Assembly (NCBI GenBank): GCA_903860085.1
Contig: CAIOPD010000028.1
Location: 1 to 18,477, forward strand
DNA length: 18,477 bases
Reading direction: 5' to 3'
Source of the DNA: an uncultured Pseudomonadota bacterium
Lineage (GTDB): Bacteria; Pseudomonadota; Gammaproteobacteria; Burkholderiales; Methylophilaceae
Made by a program: the position numbers and the translations under genes
Shown here: piece by piece, positions 1 through 6,945 of the stretch
How the letters are laid out: each line of letters starts with the position of its first letter
How positions within the stretch are numbered: position 1 is the stretch's first letter
Notes under the pieces: model-generated
Databases searched by the model: none
Seen by the model: only the letters and a program-made list of their open reading frames with translations
What the model was told of the DNA's origin: nothing

Positions 1-226
1 AACCCTTGTATTATATAGCCTGCAGACTTATTCCCATAATCTCAGCCCATAAAGATACGGTGATTGTTGGCGTATTGTGGCAACAAGCTATCATGGTGAT
101 ATGATTAAACATGCTTTTGGATAAGGTTAATTCGCATTAGATTACAATGGCGTTGTGTAGTTGCTTAATCCCACGGATTGTTAAGCTATGCCGTTCAAGC
201 TGGCATGGAAAATACAGGAAATTTAG

Positions 227-1339
227 ATGATGAATAAATTAAAAGGCATGATCCTTGCTGCTGGGCAGGGTACGCGCGTGCGTCCGCTGACTAAAGATTT
301 GCCTAAGCCGATGATTCCAATTCTGGGTAAACCAGTGATGGAGTATCTGATTGAGCATTTAGCTCGCCATGGCGTCCATGAAATTATGGTCAATGTGGCG
401 CACTCACATCGAAAAATTGAACATTACTTTAGCAATGGTAGTCGCTGGGGTGTTGATATTGGCTACTCGTTTGAGGGGGTTTATGACCATGGTGAAATTA
501 AGCCATCACCTTTAGGTTCAGCTGGCGGTATGCGCCGTATTCAAGATTTTGGTGGTTTCTTTGATCAAACTACGATTGTCATTTGTGGTGATGCGTTAAT
601 TGATCTTGATATTGGTGCTGCACTACTAGAACACAAGCAAAAGAAAGCGATGGTAAGCATCATCACTATGCCGGTACCTGATAGTGAAGTTGGTAATTAT
701 GGGATTGTGGAGACTGATGCTGAAGGTCGCGTCCTATCTTTTCAGGAAAAACCTAACTCTAAAGAAGCGCGTTCCAATTTGGCCAGTACTGGTATTTATT
801 TCTTTGAGCCAGAGGCCATTGATCTTATTCCACCAGGGGTGGTGTTTGATATAGGCAGTCAATTATTTCCCTTGTTAGTAGAAAAAGGTCTGCCATTTTA
901 TGCGCAAAATCGCCGCTATAACTGGATTGATATAGGACGCATTTCTGATTACTGGGAAGTGTTGCAACGGGTGTTGCGTGGTGAAATTAGTTATATGAAA
1001 ATGCCTGGCACTGAAGTAAAACCAGGGGTATGGGTTGGTCTTAATACAAGGATTGATTGGGATAATGTCAAGATTGAAGGTCCAGTTTATATCGCATCAG
1101 GCACGCAAGTTGATGCTGGAGCTGAAATTATTGGCCCGTGTTGGATTTCACATGGCTCACATATTCGTAAGAATGCCAAAGTAATCCGTTCAGTGCTGTT
1201 TGATTACACGCGTATTAGCGAAGGTGAGATTTTCTCTGAGATGATCGTGTCGCCTAATTATTGTGTTGATCGTAGTGGCGAGACCTATTATATAGGTGAC
1301 GATCGCTGCAACTTGCGCTGGGGTGATGCGCGTCCATAG
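227..1339 (+). CDS. NDP-sugar pyrophosphorylase (mannose-1-phosphate guanylyltransferase-like)
   Basis: This gene encodes a 370-residue nucleotidyltransferase that would join a sugar 1-phosphate to an NTP to give an NDP-sugar and pyrophosphate, feeding cell-surface polysaccharide or glycan synthesis in the cytoplasm. The N-terminus carries the family signature: GQGTR at residues 13-17, then RPLT and PKPM by about residue 29. A metal-binding type ICGDALID lies around D122, and an FQEKP motif lies near residues 171-175. The last ~110 residues (from about 262) read as a left-handed beta-helix tail with repeated hydrophobic turns, as in GDP-mannose pyrophosphorylase-like proteins. Two ATGs are adjacent (227 and 230); AGGA at 216-219 is 7 bases before the first, which is therefore preferred. 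The sugar (mannose, glucose or other) and the base cannot be told from sequence alone. No other sugar gene is in the window. Confidence 0.85.
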   Translation: MMNKLKGMILAAGQGTRVRPLTKDLPKPMIPILGKPVMEYLIEHLARHGVHEIMVNVAHSHRKIEHYFSNGSRWGVDIGYSFEGVYDHGEIKPSPLGSAGGMRRIQDFGGFFDQTTIVICGDALIDLDIGAALLEHKQKKAMVSIITMPVPDSEVGNYGIVETDAEGRVLSFQEKPNSKEARSNLASTGIYFFEPEAIDLIPPGVVFDIGSQLFPLLVEKGLPFYAQNRRYNWIDIGRISDYWEVLQRVLRGEISYMKMPGTEVKPGVWVGLNTRIDWDNVKIEGPVYIASGTQVDAGAEIIGPCWISHGSHIRKNAKVIRSVLFDYTRISEGEIFSEMIVSPNYCVDRSGETYYIGDDRCNLRWGDARP

Positions 1340-1392
1340 GCACTTGCTTTTAAGTTCACCCTGTAATTAGTGTCAGCAAGCCTGTTAATGAG

Positions 1393-1415
1393 GGCGTCTA
1401 GCTTGGATAGACGTC
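1393..1415 (+). terminator. Weak terminator-like hairpin after the nucleotidyltransferase gene
   Basis: The arms GGCGTCTA and TAGACGTC pair over 8 positions with one G-U, around a 7-base loop. GCTTTTCT follows, which is a poor U-tract. It lies 53 bases after the upstream stop. It could be a weak terminator or part of the 5' untranslated region of the next gene. Confidence 0.35.
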
Positions 1416-1431
1416 GCTTTTCTGCGATAAT
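1403..1431 (+). promoter_or_regulatory. Candidate sigma-70-type promoter for ppnP
   Basis: TTGGAT (1403-1408) and GATAAT (1426-1431) are separated by 17 bases, which is the optimal spacing. The -10 box matches the consensus at five of six positions but the -35 box matches only at TTG. Transcription would begin about 25 bases before the ppnP start. The -35 element overlaps the loop of the upstream hairpin. This is a pattern match only. Confidence 0.3.
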
Positions 1432-1463
1432 GAACGTTCGACTTTTATAGAAAGCACAAGAAA

Positions 1464-1775
1464 ATGGCACAATTTGACAATGTCAGCGTAAAAAAGAAGG
1501 CTAATATCTATTTTGATGGTAAGTGCGTTAGTCATACAGTGATGTTACCTAATGGTACGCGTAGCACGATAGGCGTTATTTTCCCAAGTTTACTGACTTT
1601 TAATACTGATGCGCCAGAGTTGATGGAAATTAACGTCGGTGTATGTAAAGTGCGCCTTAATGGCGAAGAAGCATGGAAAACTTACAGTGCGGGTGAAAAA
1701 TTCACCGTACCTGGTAAATCTTCTTTTGATATCGAAACACTAGAAACTTTAGATTACGTTTGTCACTTTGAATAA
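1464..1775 (+). CDS. ppnP: Pyrimidine/purine nucleoside phosphorylase PpnP (DUF1255, small cupin)
   Basis: This 103-residue protein matches the PpnP/YaiE family in length and pattern. These one-domain cupins catalyse phosphorolysis of purine and pyrimidine nucleosides to the free base and ribose 1-phosphate. Visible family features are the NIYFDGK-like start, a TIGVIFPS strand, an FNTDAPELMEI segment, the AGEKFTVPG turn near residues 73-81 and a closing Y-x-C-x-F end. There is no signal peptide, so it should act in the cytoplasm in nucleoside salvage. The ribosome-binding site is weak (AAGAAA directly before the ATG), but the start agrees with the compact family length. The gaps on both sides contain hairpins, suggesting that it is transcribed as its own unit. 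The biochemical role rests on the E. coli family member, not on visible catalytic residues. Confidence 0.88.
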   Translation: MAQFDNVSVKKKANIYFDGKCVSHTVMLPNGTRSTIGVIFPSLLTFNTDAPELMEINVGVCKVRLNGEEAWKTYSAGEKFTVPGKSSFDIETLETLDYVCHFE

Positions 1776-1785
1776 ATGCTAGTCA

Positions 1786-1827
1786 CAGCATAGACAAGCT
1801 ACTGGTAATCAGTGGTTTTCTATGCTG
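1786..1827 (+). terminator. Long stem-loop between ppnP and yajQ, probable terminator
   Basis: CAGCATAGA (1786-1794) pairs perfectly with TCTATGCTG (1819-1827). After one bulged C at 1795, AAGCTACTG pairs with CAGTGGTTT through two G-U pairs around the loop GTAAT. This gives an 18-bp stem with a single bulge. The following stretch, CTTTGTTTGTATTTG, is T-rich but interrupted, so termination may be inefficient. It lies 10 bases after the ppnP stop. Besides termination it could protect the ppnP mRNA 3' end or be a copy of a dispersed palindromic repeat. Confidence 0.6.
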
Positions 1828-1877
1828 CTTTGTTTGTATTTGCATGGATGAATAAGTTTTGACTAGAAAGGATTGCT

Positions 1878-2372
1878 ATGCCTTCATTTGATATTAGTTC
1901 AGAAGTTGATATGGTCGCTTTGAAAAATGCGATTGATACTGCGGGTAAGCAAATTACCAATCGTTATGATTTTAAGGGCTCTTCAGCCAAGGTTGAGCTG
2001 AATGAGAAAGATAGTCTGATCACGTTGTTTGGTGATAATGATTTTCAGTTGGATCAAATTAAAGATATTTTGTTACCAGGCATGGAAAAGAAAGAGCCTG
2101 ACTCGTCTAAGCGCCTAGAGCACAAAGATGTGCAAAAAGTCTCTGGCAACAAGGTTAAGCAAGAGCTGAAAATTCGTGATGGCATAGACCAAGATTTGGC
2201 GAAGCGCATTGTGAAGCTAGTTAAAGACTCGGGCTTAAAAGTGCAAGCTAGCATTCAAGGTGAAACTGTACGTATCAATGGTGCTAAGCGAGACTTGCTG
2301 CAAGATGCGATTGCCTTTGTTAAAAAAAGTGTGACTGACTTTCCATTACAGTTCGGCAATTTTAGAGACTAA
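1878..2372 (+). CDS. yajQ: YajQ-family nucleotide/cyclic-di-GMP-binding protein
   Basis: This 164-residue protein has the usual YajQ length and its hallmark start (MPSFDISSEVD), followed by the AGKQITNRYDFKGS segment near residues 22-35. The C-terminal half includes KVKQELKIRDGIDQDLAKRIVKLVKDSGLKVQASIQGE and ends FPLQFGNFRD, typical of the family's paired ferredoxin-like folds. Family members bind nucleotides. Some bind cyclic di-GMP and modulate transcription, as shown for a Xanthomonas homologue. The exact role here is unknown. AAGGA at 1868-1872 lies 5 bases before the ATG and fixes the start. It precedes leuC by 58 bases with no clear terminator between, so read-through into the leu genes is possible. 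Confidence 0.93.
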   Translation: MPSFDISSEVDMVALKNAIDTAGKQITNRYDFKGSSAKVELNEKDSLITLFGDNDFQLDQIKDILLPGMEKKEPDSSKRLEHKDVQKVSGNKVKQELKIRDGIDQDLAKRIVKLVKDSGLKVQASIQGETVRINGAKRDLLQDAIAFVKKSVTDFPLQFGNFRD

Positions 2373-2430
2373 GCGCATCGCGTTTAATTAAGAACACTAT
2401 CCACTAAGCGAACTACCCATTAAGAGCATT

Positions 2431-3840
2431 ATGGCAAAAACCCTATACGAAAAACTATTTGATGCACACGTGGTACATGAAGAAAACGGTACTGCACTCA
2501 TTTATATTGACCGTCATCTAGTGCATGAAGTAACAAGTCCGCAGGCATTTGAGGGTTTGAAGCTTGCCAATAGGAAGCTATGGCGCGCAGCATCAATATT
2601 AGCGGTGCCTGATCATAATGTGCCCACTACTGATAGAAGTGCTGGTGTGGCTGGTATTAGTGACCCAATCTCACGTTTGCAAGTGCAAACCTTGGATGAG
2701 AACTGTGCGACCTATGGTGTGACGGAATTTAAAATGAATGATGCCCGTCAGGGTATCGTGCATGTGATTGGCCCTGAGCAAGGTGCGACCTTGCCTGGTA
2801 TGACCGTTGTATGCGGTGACTCTCATACGAGTACTCACGGTGCTTTTGGTGCCCTAGCACATGGCATTGGCACTTCTGAAGTTGAGCATGTGATGGCAAC
2901 CCAATGCTTGGTGCAAAAGAGATCTAAAACGTTGCAGGTGTTGGTTGAGGGTGAATTAGGCTTAGGCGTTACCGCTAAAGATGTGGCATTAGCCATTATT
3001 GGTAAAATTGGTACCGCTGGTGGCAATGGATTTGCCATTGAATTTGCTGGTTCAGCGATTCGTGGTTTGAGCATGGAAGGTCGCATGACCTTGTGCAATA
3101 TGGCGATTGAAGCGGGCGCACGCGCCGGCATGATCGCTGTTGATGAAATTACGATTGATTATGTGAAAGGTCGTCCATTTTCACCTAAAGCTGAACTATG
3201 GTCAGCCGCTGTTGCTTATTGGCGCACCCTACATTCAGACCCTGACGCAAAATTTGACACGATTGTTTCTTTGAATGCAGCGGATATACAACCACAAGTT
3301 ACTTGGGGCACCTCGCCAGAAATGGTAGTAGGTATTGATGGGCGTGTACCAAGCTTAGATATGGCTAAAAATGAAGTGCAGCGTGCCGACTGGGAACGTG
3401 CCTATGCTTATATGGGTTTAGAGGCCAATACAGCAATTAATGCAATTAATATCGATAAGGTATTTATCGGTTCTTGCACAAATTCACGTATAGAAGACTT
3501 GCGTGCTGCGGCTGCGGTAGCCAAAGGTAAGCATATTGCACCTAATATTAAATTAGCCTTAGTAGTGCCAGGTTCAGGGTTAGTGAAAGCACAAGCCGAG
3601 TCAGAAGGGTTAGATAAGATTTTTATTGCAGCAGGTTTTGAATGGCGTGAGCCGGGTTGTTCTATGTGCCTAGCCATGAATGCTGATCGCCTAGAGGCGG
3701 GTGAGCGCTGTGCTTCCACTTCAAACCGAAACTTTGAAGGACGCCAGGGTCAAGGTGGTCGTACGCATTTGGTCAGCCCTCAAATGGCAGCTGCCGCGGC
3801 TTTGGCTGGTCATTTTGTTGATGTTAGAACGTTTAATTAA
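2431..3840 (+). CDS. leuC: 3-isopropylmalate dehydratase large subunit
   Basis: LeuC pairs with LeuD to isomerise 2-isopropylmalate to 3-isopropylmalate, the second step of leucine synthesis from 2-oxoisovalerate. The 469-residue protein is a full-length aconitase-type subunit. The three cysteine ligands of the [4Fe-4S] cluster are visible as C349 in IGSCTNSR and C410/C413 in EPGCSMC. VCGDSHTSTHGAFG (127-140) and the C-terminal SNRNFEGRQG motif are also present. A modest AAGAG precedes the ATG by several bases. Downstream, after 10 bases, comes a short lipoprotein gene and then leuD. I see no leucine-rich leader peptide in the 58-base gap upstream, so leader-peptide attenuation is not evident. 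Confidence 0.97.
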   Translation: MAKTLYEKLFDAHVVHEENGTALIYIDRHLVHEVTSPQAFEGLKLANRKLWRAASILAVPDHNVPTTDRSAGVAGISDPISRLQVQTLDENCATYGVTEFKMNDARQGIVHVIGPEQGATLPGMTVVCGDSHTSTHGAFGALAHGIGTSEVEHVMATQCLVQKRSKTLQVLVEGELGLGVTAKDVALAIIGKIGTAGGNGFAIEFAGSAIRGLSMEGRMTLCNMAIEAGARAGMIAVDEITIDYVKGRPFSPKAELWSAAVAYWRTLHSDPDAKFDTIVSLNAADIQPQVTWGTSPEMVVGIDGRVPSLDMAKNEVQRADWERAYAYMGLEANTAINAINIDKVFIGSCTNSRIEDLRAAAAVAKGKHIAPNIKLALVVPGSGLVKAQAESEGLDKIFIAAGFEWREPGCSMCLAMNADRLEAGERCASTSNRNFEGRQGQGGRTHLVSPQMAAAAALAGHFVDVRTFN

Positions 3841-3850
3841 AGGGCAGAAT

Positions 3851-3970
3851 ATGAAAGCATTATTGATTTTATTGGCATTAAGTTTTAGCTTGAGTGCCTG
3901 CAATACCATACAAGGCATGGGTAAAGATATAGAAAAGGGTGGCGAAGCCATTCAAAAATCGACCAAATAA
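3851..3970 (+). CDS. Entericidin-like small lipoprotein
   Basis: This 39-residue ORF begins at the ATG 10 bases after leuC, preceded by AAAGGG at 3839-3844. It has a lysine, a hydrophobic core (LLILLALSFSLSA) and a lipobox LSAC with the lipidated cysteine at residue 17. The mature part would be only 23 residues, CNTIQGMGKDIEKGGEAIQK plus STK. The CNTxxGxGxDI...GxAI pattern matches entericidin A/B peptides, small membrane lipoproteins. In E. coli these form a toxin/antidote pair, but only one is present here, so a toxin role should not be assumed. From general knowledge, such a gene between leuC and leuD recurs in betaproteobacteria. It is probably co-transcribed with the leu genes. Confidence 0.85.
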   Translation: MKALLILLALSFSLSACNTIQGMGKDIEKGGEAIQKSTK

Positions 3971-3998
3971 TTTTACAGCGGATAAGTACACTCACTCT

Positions 3999-4637
3999 AT
4001 GCAAGCTTTTAAGCAAATTAATGGTTTAGTCGCCCCCTTAGATCGTGCCAATGTGGACACGGATGCGATTATTCCTAAACAGTTTTTAAAATCCATCAAG
4101 CGCGCTGGGTTTGGCCCAAACGCCTTTGATGAATGGCGCTATCTCGATCATGGTGAGCCTGGCATGGATAACAGTAAGCGCAAAATCAATCCAGATTTTG
4201 TGCTAAACCAGCCTCGCTATCAAGGCGCTAGCGTGTTGTTAACCCGTGAAAATTTTGGCTGTGGCTCTAGTCGTGAACATGCGCCATGGGCGCTTGAAGA
4301 CTATGGCTTTAAAGTGGTGATCGCACCAAGTTATGCTGATATTTTTTATAACAACTGCTTTAAAAATGGCATGTTGCCGATTATTTTAAGCCCAAGTATC
4401 GTGGATACGTTGTTTACGCAGGTTGATGCCAGTGCTGGCTATCAACTAGATGTTAATTTAGAGACGCAAACAGTCACTACACCAGGTGGGGAAGTATATG
4501 CATTTGAAGTCGATGCGTTCCGTAAACACTGTTTAATGAATGGGTTGGATGATATTGGCTTGACTATGCAGCAGCAAGATAAAATAAAACTATTTGAGCA
4601 AAAGCATCAGCTAGCTCAACCGTGGTTATTTAATTAA
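3999..4637 (+). CDS. leuD: 3-isopropylmalate dehydratase small subunit
   Basis: LeuD is the swivelling small subunit that completes the LeuC active site. From the ATG at 3999 it is 212 residues. It begins MQAFKQINGLVAPLDRANVD and contains DTDAIIPKQFLK, LTRENFGCGSSREHAPWAL and a YADIFYNNCFKNGMLPI segment, all standard for the family. The frame stays open upstream to a GTG at 3939, inside the lipoprotein gene, which would add 20 residues of no family character (MAKPFKNRP...). The 3999 start is chosen from homologue length even though its ribosome-binding site is poor. Translation may depend on coupling to the lipoprotein gene, whose stop is 28 bases upstream. Confidence 0.95.
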   Translation: MQAFKQINGLVAPLDRANVDTDAIIPKQFLKSIKRAGFGPNAFDEWRYLDHGEPGMDNSKRKINPDFVLNQPRYQGASVLLTRENFGCGSSREHAPWALEDYGFKVVIAPSYADIFYNNCFKNGMLPIILSPSIVDTLFTQVDASAGYQLDVNLETQTVTTPGGEVYAFEVDAFRKHCLMNGLDDIGLTMQQQDKIKLFEQKHQLAQPWLFN

Positions 4638-4644
4638 ATTTTAA

Positions 4645-4679
4645 ACTGCTGCAGCAGTAAATCTGCGCAGTATTTTTTT
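4645..4679 (+). terminator. Terminator-like hairpin between leuD and leuB, with an alternative fold
   Basis: ACTGCTGCAG (4645-4654) pairs with CTGCGCAGT (4663-4671) over 9 bp with one bulged T and an 8-base loop. An A and seven T follow (4673-4679). This has the form of an intrinsic terminator. The left part is also a perfect palindrome, ACTGCTGCAGCAGT (4645-4658), which can form a mutually exclusive 5-bp hairpin. Only 33 bases remain before leuB, too few for a separate full promoter downstream. It may attenuate leuB-asd expression or mark a processing site. Confidence 0.45.
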
Positions 4680-4712
4680 CAAGATTAATCATAAAACTAA
4701 GAAAGACAGTAC

Positions 4713-5771
4713 ATGAAAATTGCAGTTTTACCAGGTGATGGCATCGGCCCTGAAATAGTGGCGCAAGCGGTAAAAGTATTGGATGCGTTGAATCTTAATT
4801 TAGAGATGACTGAGGCACCTATTGGTGGCGCTGGATATGAAGCTTCAGGCGACCCTTTGCCTGCAGATACATTGCAGTTGGCCAAAGAAGCCGATGCCGT
4901 TCTGTTAGGCGCTGTTGGCGATTGGAAATACGATACTTTAGAGCGTCATTTGCGCCCAGAGCGTGGCTTATTACGCATACGTAAAGAGCTTAATTTATTT
5001 GCTAATCTCCGCCCAGCGTTGCTTTATCCTGAATTAGCTGATGCTTCTACCCTAAAGGCGGAAGTGGTTTCGGGCTTAGATATTATGATTGTACGTGAAC
5101 TGACTGGGGATATTTATTTTGGTCAACCACGCGGTATTAGTACCTTACCTAATGGTGAGCGCGAAGGTGTTAATACCATGCGTTATGCAGAATCTGAAAT
5201 TCGCCGTATTGGCCGTGTAGCTTTTGATATTGCGATGAAGCGTAATAAGAAAGTCTGCTCAGTTGATAAAGCCAATGTGTTGGAATGTACTGAATTATGG
5301 CGTCAAGTGATGATTGACCTTTCTGCAGAATACCCAGAAGTTGAGCTAAGCCATATGTATGTGGATAATGCAGCGATGCAGTTAATCCGTGCGCCTAAGC
5401 AGTTTGATGTGATGGTGACAGGCAATATTTTTGGAGATATCCTATCGGATGAAGCCTCTATGTTGACTGGGTCAATCGGTATGTTGCCTTCAGCTTCCCT
5501 AGACGCAAATAACAAAGGTATGTATGAGCCTAGTCATGGTTCCGCACCTGACCTTGCAGGAAAAAATATTGCTAATCCACTCGCGACAATCTTGTCTGCA
5601 GCCATGATGATGCGCTATACATTTAACGATGAATTGCATGCATTGAAAATTGAAAATGCGGTTAAAAAAGCCTTAGCGCAAGGTTATCGTACTGCAGATA
5701 TTGTCACTGCAGGTTGCAAAAAAGTGTCTTGTAGCGACATGGGTAATGCCGTGCTTGCTGCGCTTAATTAG
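4713..5771 (+). CDS. leuB: 3-isopropylmalate dehydrogenase
   Basis: LeuB oxidises and decarboxylates 3-isopropylmalate with NAD+ to 4-methyl-2-oxopentanoate, the direct precursor of leucine. The 352-residue protein starts MKIAVLPGDGIGPEI, which is characteristic. It contains LLRIRKELNLFANLRPA (substrate arginines), VRELTGDIYFGQPRG, the YVDNAAMQL segment, GNIFGDILSDEASMLTGSIG with metal-binding aspartates, and the NAD-binding YEPSHGSAPDLAGK. It is full length. The ribosome-binding site is weak (AAGAAAG about 10 bases upstream). A terminator-like hairpin precedes it, and asd follows after 14 bases, which indicates a leuB-asd unit. Confidence 0.97.
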   Translation: MKIAVLPGDGIGPEIVAQAVKVLDALNLNLEMTEAPIGGAGYEASGDPLPADTLQLAKEADAVLLGAVGDWKYDTLERHLRPERGLLRIRKELNLFANLRPALLYPELADASTLKAEVVSGLDIMIVRELTGDIYFGQPRGISTLPNGEREGVNTMRYAESEIRRIGRVAFDIAMKRNKKVCSVDKANVLECTELWRQVMIDLSAEYPEVELSHMYVDNAAMQLIRAPKQFDVMVTGNIFGDILSDEASMLTGSIGMLPSASLDANNKGMYEPSHGSAPDLAGKNIANPLATILSAAMMMRYTFNDELHALKIENAVKKALAQGYRTADIVTAGCKKVSCSDMGNAVLAALN

Positions 5772-5785
5772 AGCGGGGCTAGAAT

Positions 5786-6898
5786 ATGCTTAAGGTTGGT
5801 TTTGTAGGTTGGCGCGGCATGGTAGGTTCGGTCCTAATGCAACGCATGATGGAAGAAAATGATTTTGCGTTGATTGAGCCGCAGTTTTTCACTACCTCAC
5901 AAATAGGCGAGTCTGCCCCTAATGTAGGTAAAGATTCTGCGCCTTTGAAAAATGCAAAAAGCATTTCAGAACTTAAGGTGATGGATGTGATTGTGTCCTG
6001 CCAAGGCGGTGATTACACCAGTGAAATATTCCCAGCATTGCGGGCAGATGGCTGGGCTGGACATTGGATAGATGCAGCCTCAACCTTGCGCATGGAGGAT
6101 GACGCTGTCATTGTGCTTGATCCCGTTAATATGCATGTGATTCAAGATGCTTATGCGCATGGCAATAAAAATTGGGTAGGCGGTAACTGTACAGTATCCC
6201 TGATGTTGATGGCTTTGCACGGCTTATTTAAGGCTGACTTAGTACAATGGGCTACTTCAATGACTTATCAAGCAGCTTCTGGTGCTGGTGCGCAAAACAT
6301 GCGTGAACTCCTTAAACAAATGGGTGAAGCGCATTTTGCTGCCAGTGATTTGCTAGCCGACCCAGCCTCTGCAATTCTAGATATTGACCGAACCGTGGCT
6401 GGCACCCTCCGCGATGATAAGTTTCCTACCTCACAGTTTGGCGTTCCACTGGCAGGTAGTTTGATTCCATGGATAGATAAAGATCTTGGTAATGGTCAAA
6501 GTAAAGAAGAATGGAAAGGTGGCGCTGAAACCAATAAGATTCTACGCCGCGAACAAAATCCAATTTTAATTGACGGCTTGTGTGTGCGTATTGGCGCTAT
6601 GCGATGTCACTCACAGGCGCTAACTATTAAGCTTAAGCAAGAGGTTCCTTTGGATGAAATTACGCAAATGCTTGCTGAGGCCAATCCTTGGGCCAAGGTG
6701 ATTCCAAATGAACGTGAGGCTAGTATGCGTGAACTTACCCCAGCAGCGGTCACTGGCAAGCTCATCACTCCCGTTGGGCGACTCCGTAAATTAAATATGG
6801 GTAACGACTATTTATCTGCTTTCACGGTGGGTGATCAGCTTTTGTGGGGCGCCGCAGAGCCTTTACGCCGCATGTTAAGGGTGTTAATTGAAAAATAA
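5786..6898 (+). CDS. asd: Aspartate-semialdehyde dehydrogenase
   Basis: Asd reduces aspartyl phosphate with NADPH to aspartate semialdehyde, the branch point to lysine/diaminopimelate, threonine and methionine. The 370-residue protein begins MLKVGFVGWRGMVGSVL, a dinucleotide-binding loop of the proteobacterial type. The catalytic cysteine is C135 in VGGNCTVSLM, and CVRIGAMRCHSQALTIKL near residues 271-288 carries the conserved RxxCHS-type active-site histidine segment. The length and motifs fit the gram-negative Asd subfamily. It lies 14 bases after leuB and 47 bases before fimV. The order leuB-asd-fimV is, from general knowledge, shared with Pseudomonas. Confidence 0.97.
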   Translation: MLKVGFVGWRGMVGSVLMQRMMEENDFALIEPQFFTTSQIGESAPNVGKDSAPLKNAKSISELKVMDVIVSCQGGDYTSEIFPALRADGWAGHWIDAASTLRMEDDAVIVLDPVNMHVIQDAYAHGNKNWVGGNCTVSLMLMALHGLFKADLVQWATSMTYQAASGAGAQNMRELLKQMGEAHFAASDLLADPASAILDIDRTVAGTLRDDKFPTSQFGVPLAGSLIPWIDKDLGNGQSKEEWKGGAETNKILRREQNPILIDGLCVRIGAMRCHSQALTIKLKQEVPLDEITQMLAEANPWAKVIPNEREASMRELTPAAVTGKLITPVGRLRKLNMGNDYLSAFTVGDQLLWGAAEPLRRMLRVLIEK

Positions 6899-6945
6899 GT
6901 TGTGCTTAATCACTTCATTCGTCATTAGTTTCAGACTATTTATTT

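Noticed and set aside
1..226. A possible gene remnant or promoter upstream of the nucleotidyltransferase (TACAAT at 143-148; reverse-strand TATAAT near 10-15)
   Set aside because: No frame on either strand stays open with a credible start, and neither -10-like box has a -35 partner at a good distance.
2383..4637. Repeated TTTAATTAA words after yajQ, at the leuC end and at the leuD end
   Set aside because: They arise from Asn-stop codons and AT-rich spacer sequence; flanks do not match, so they are not a repeat element.
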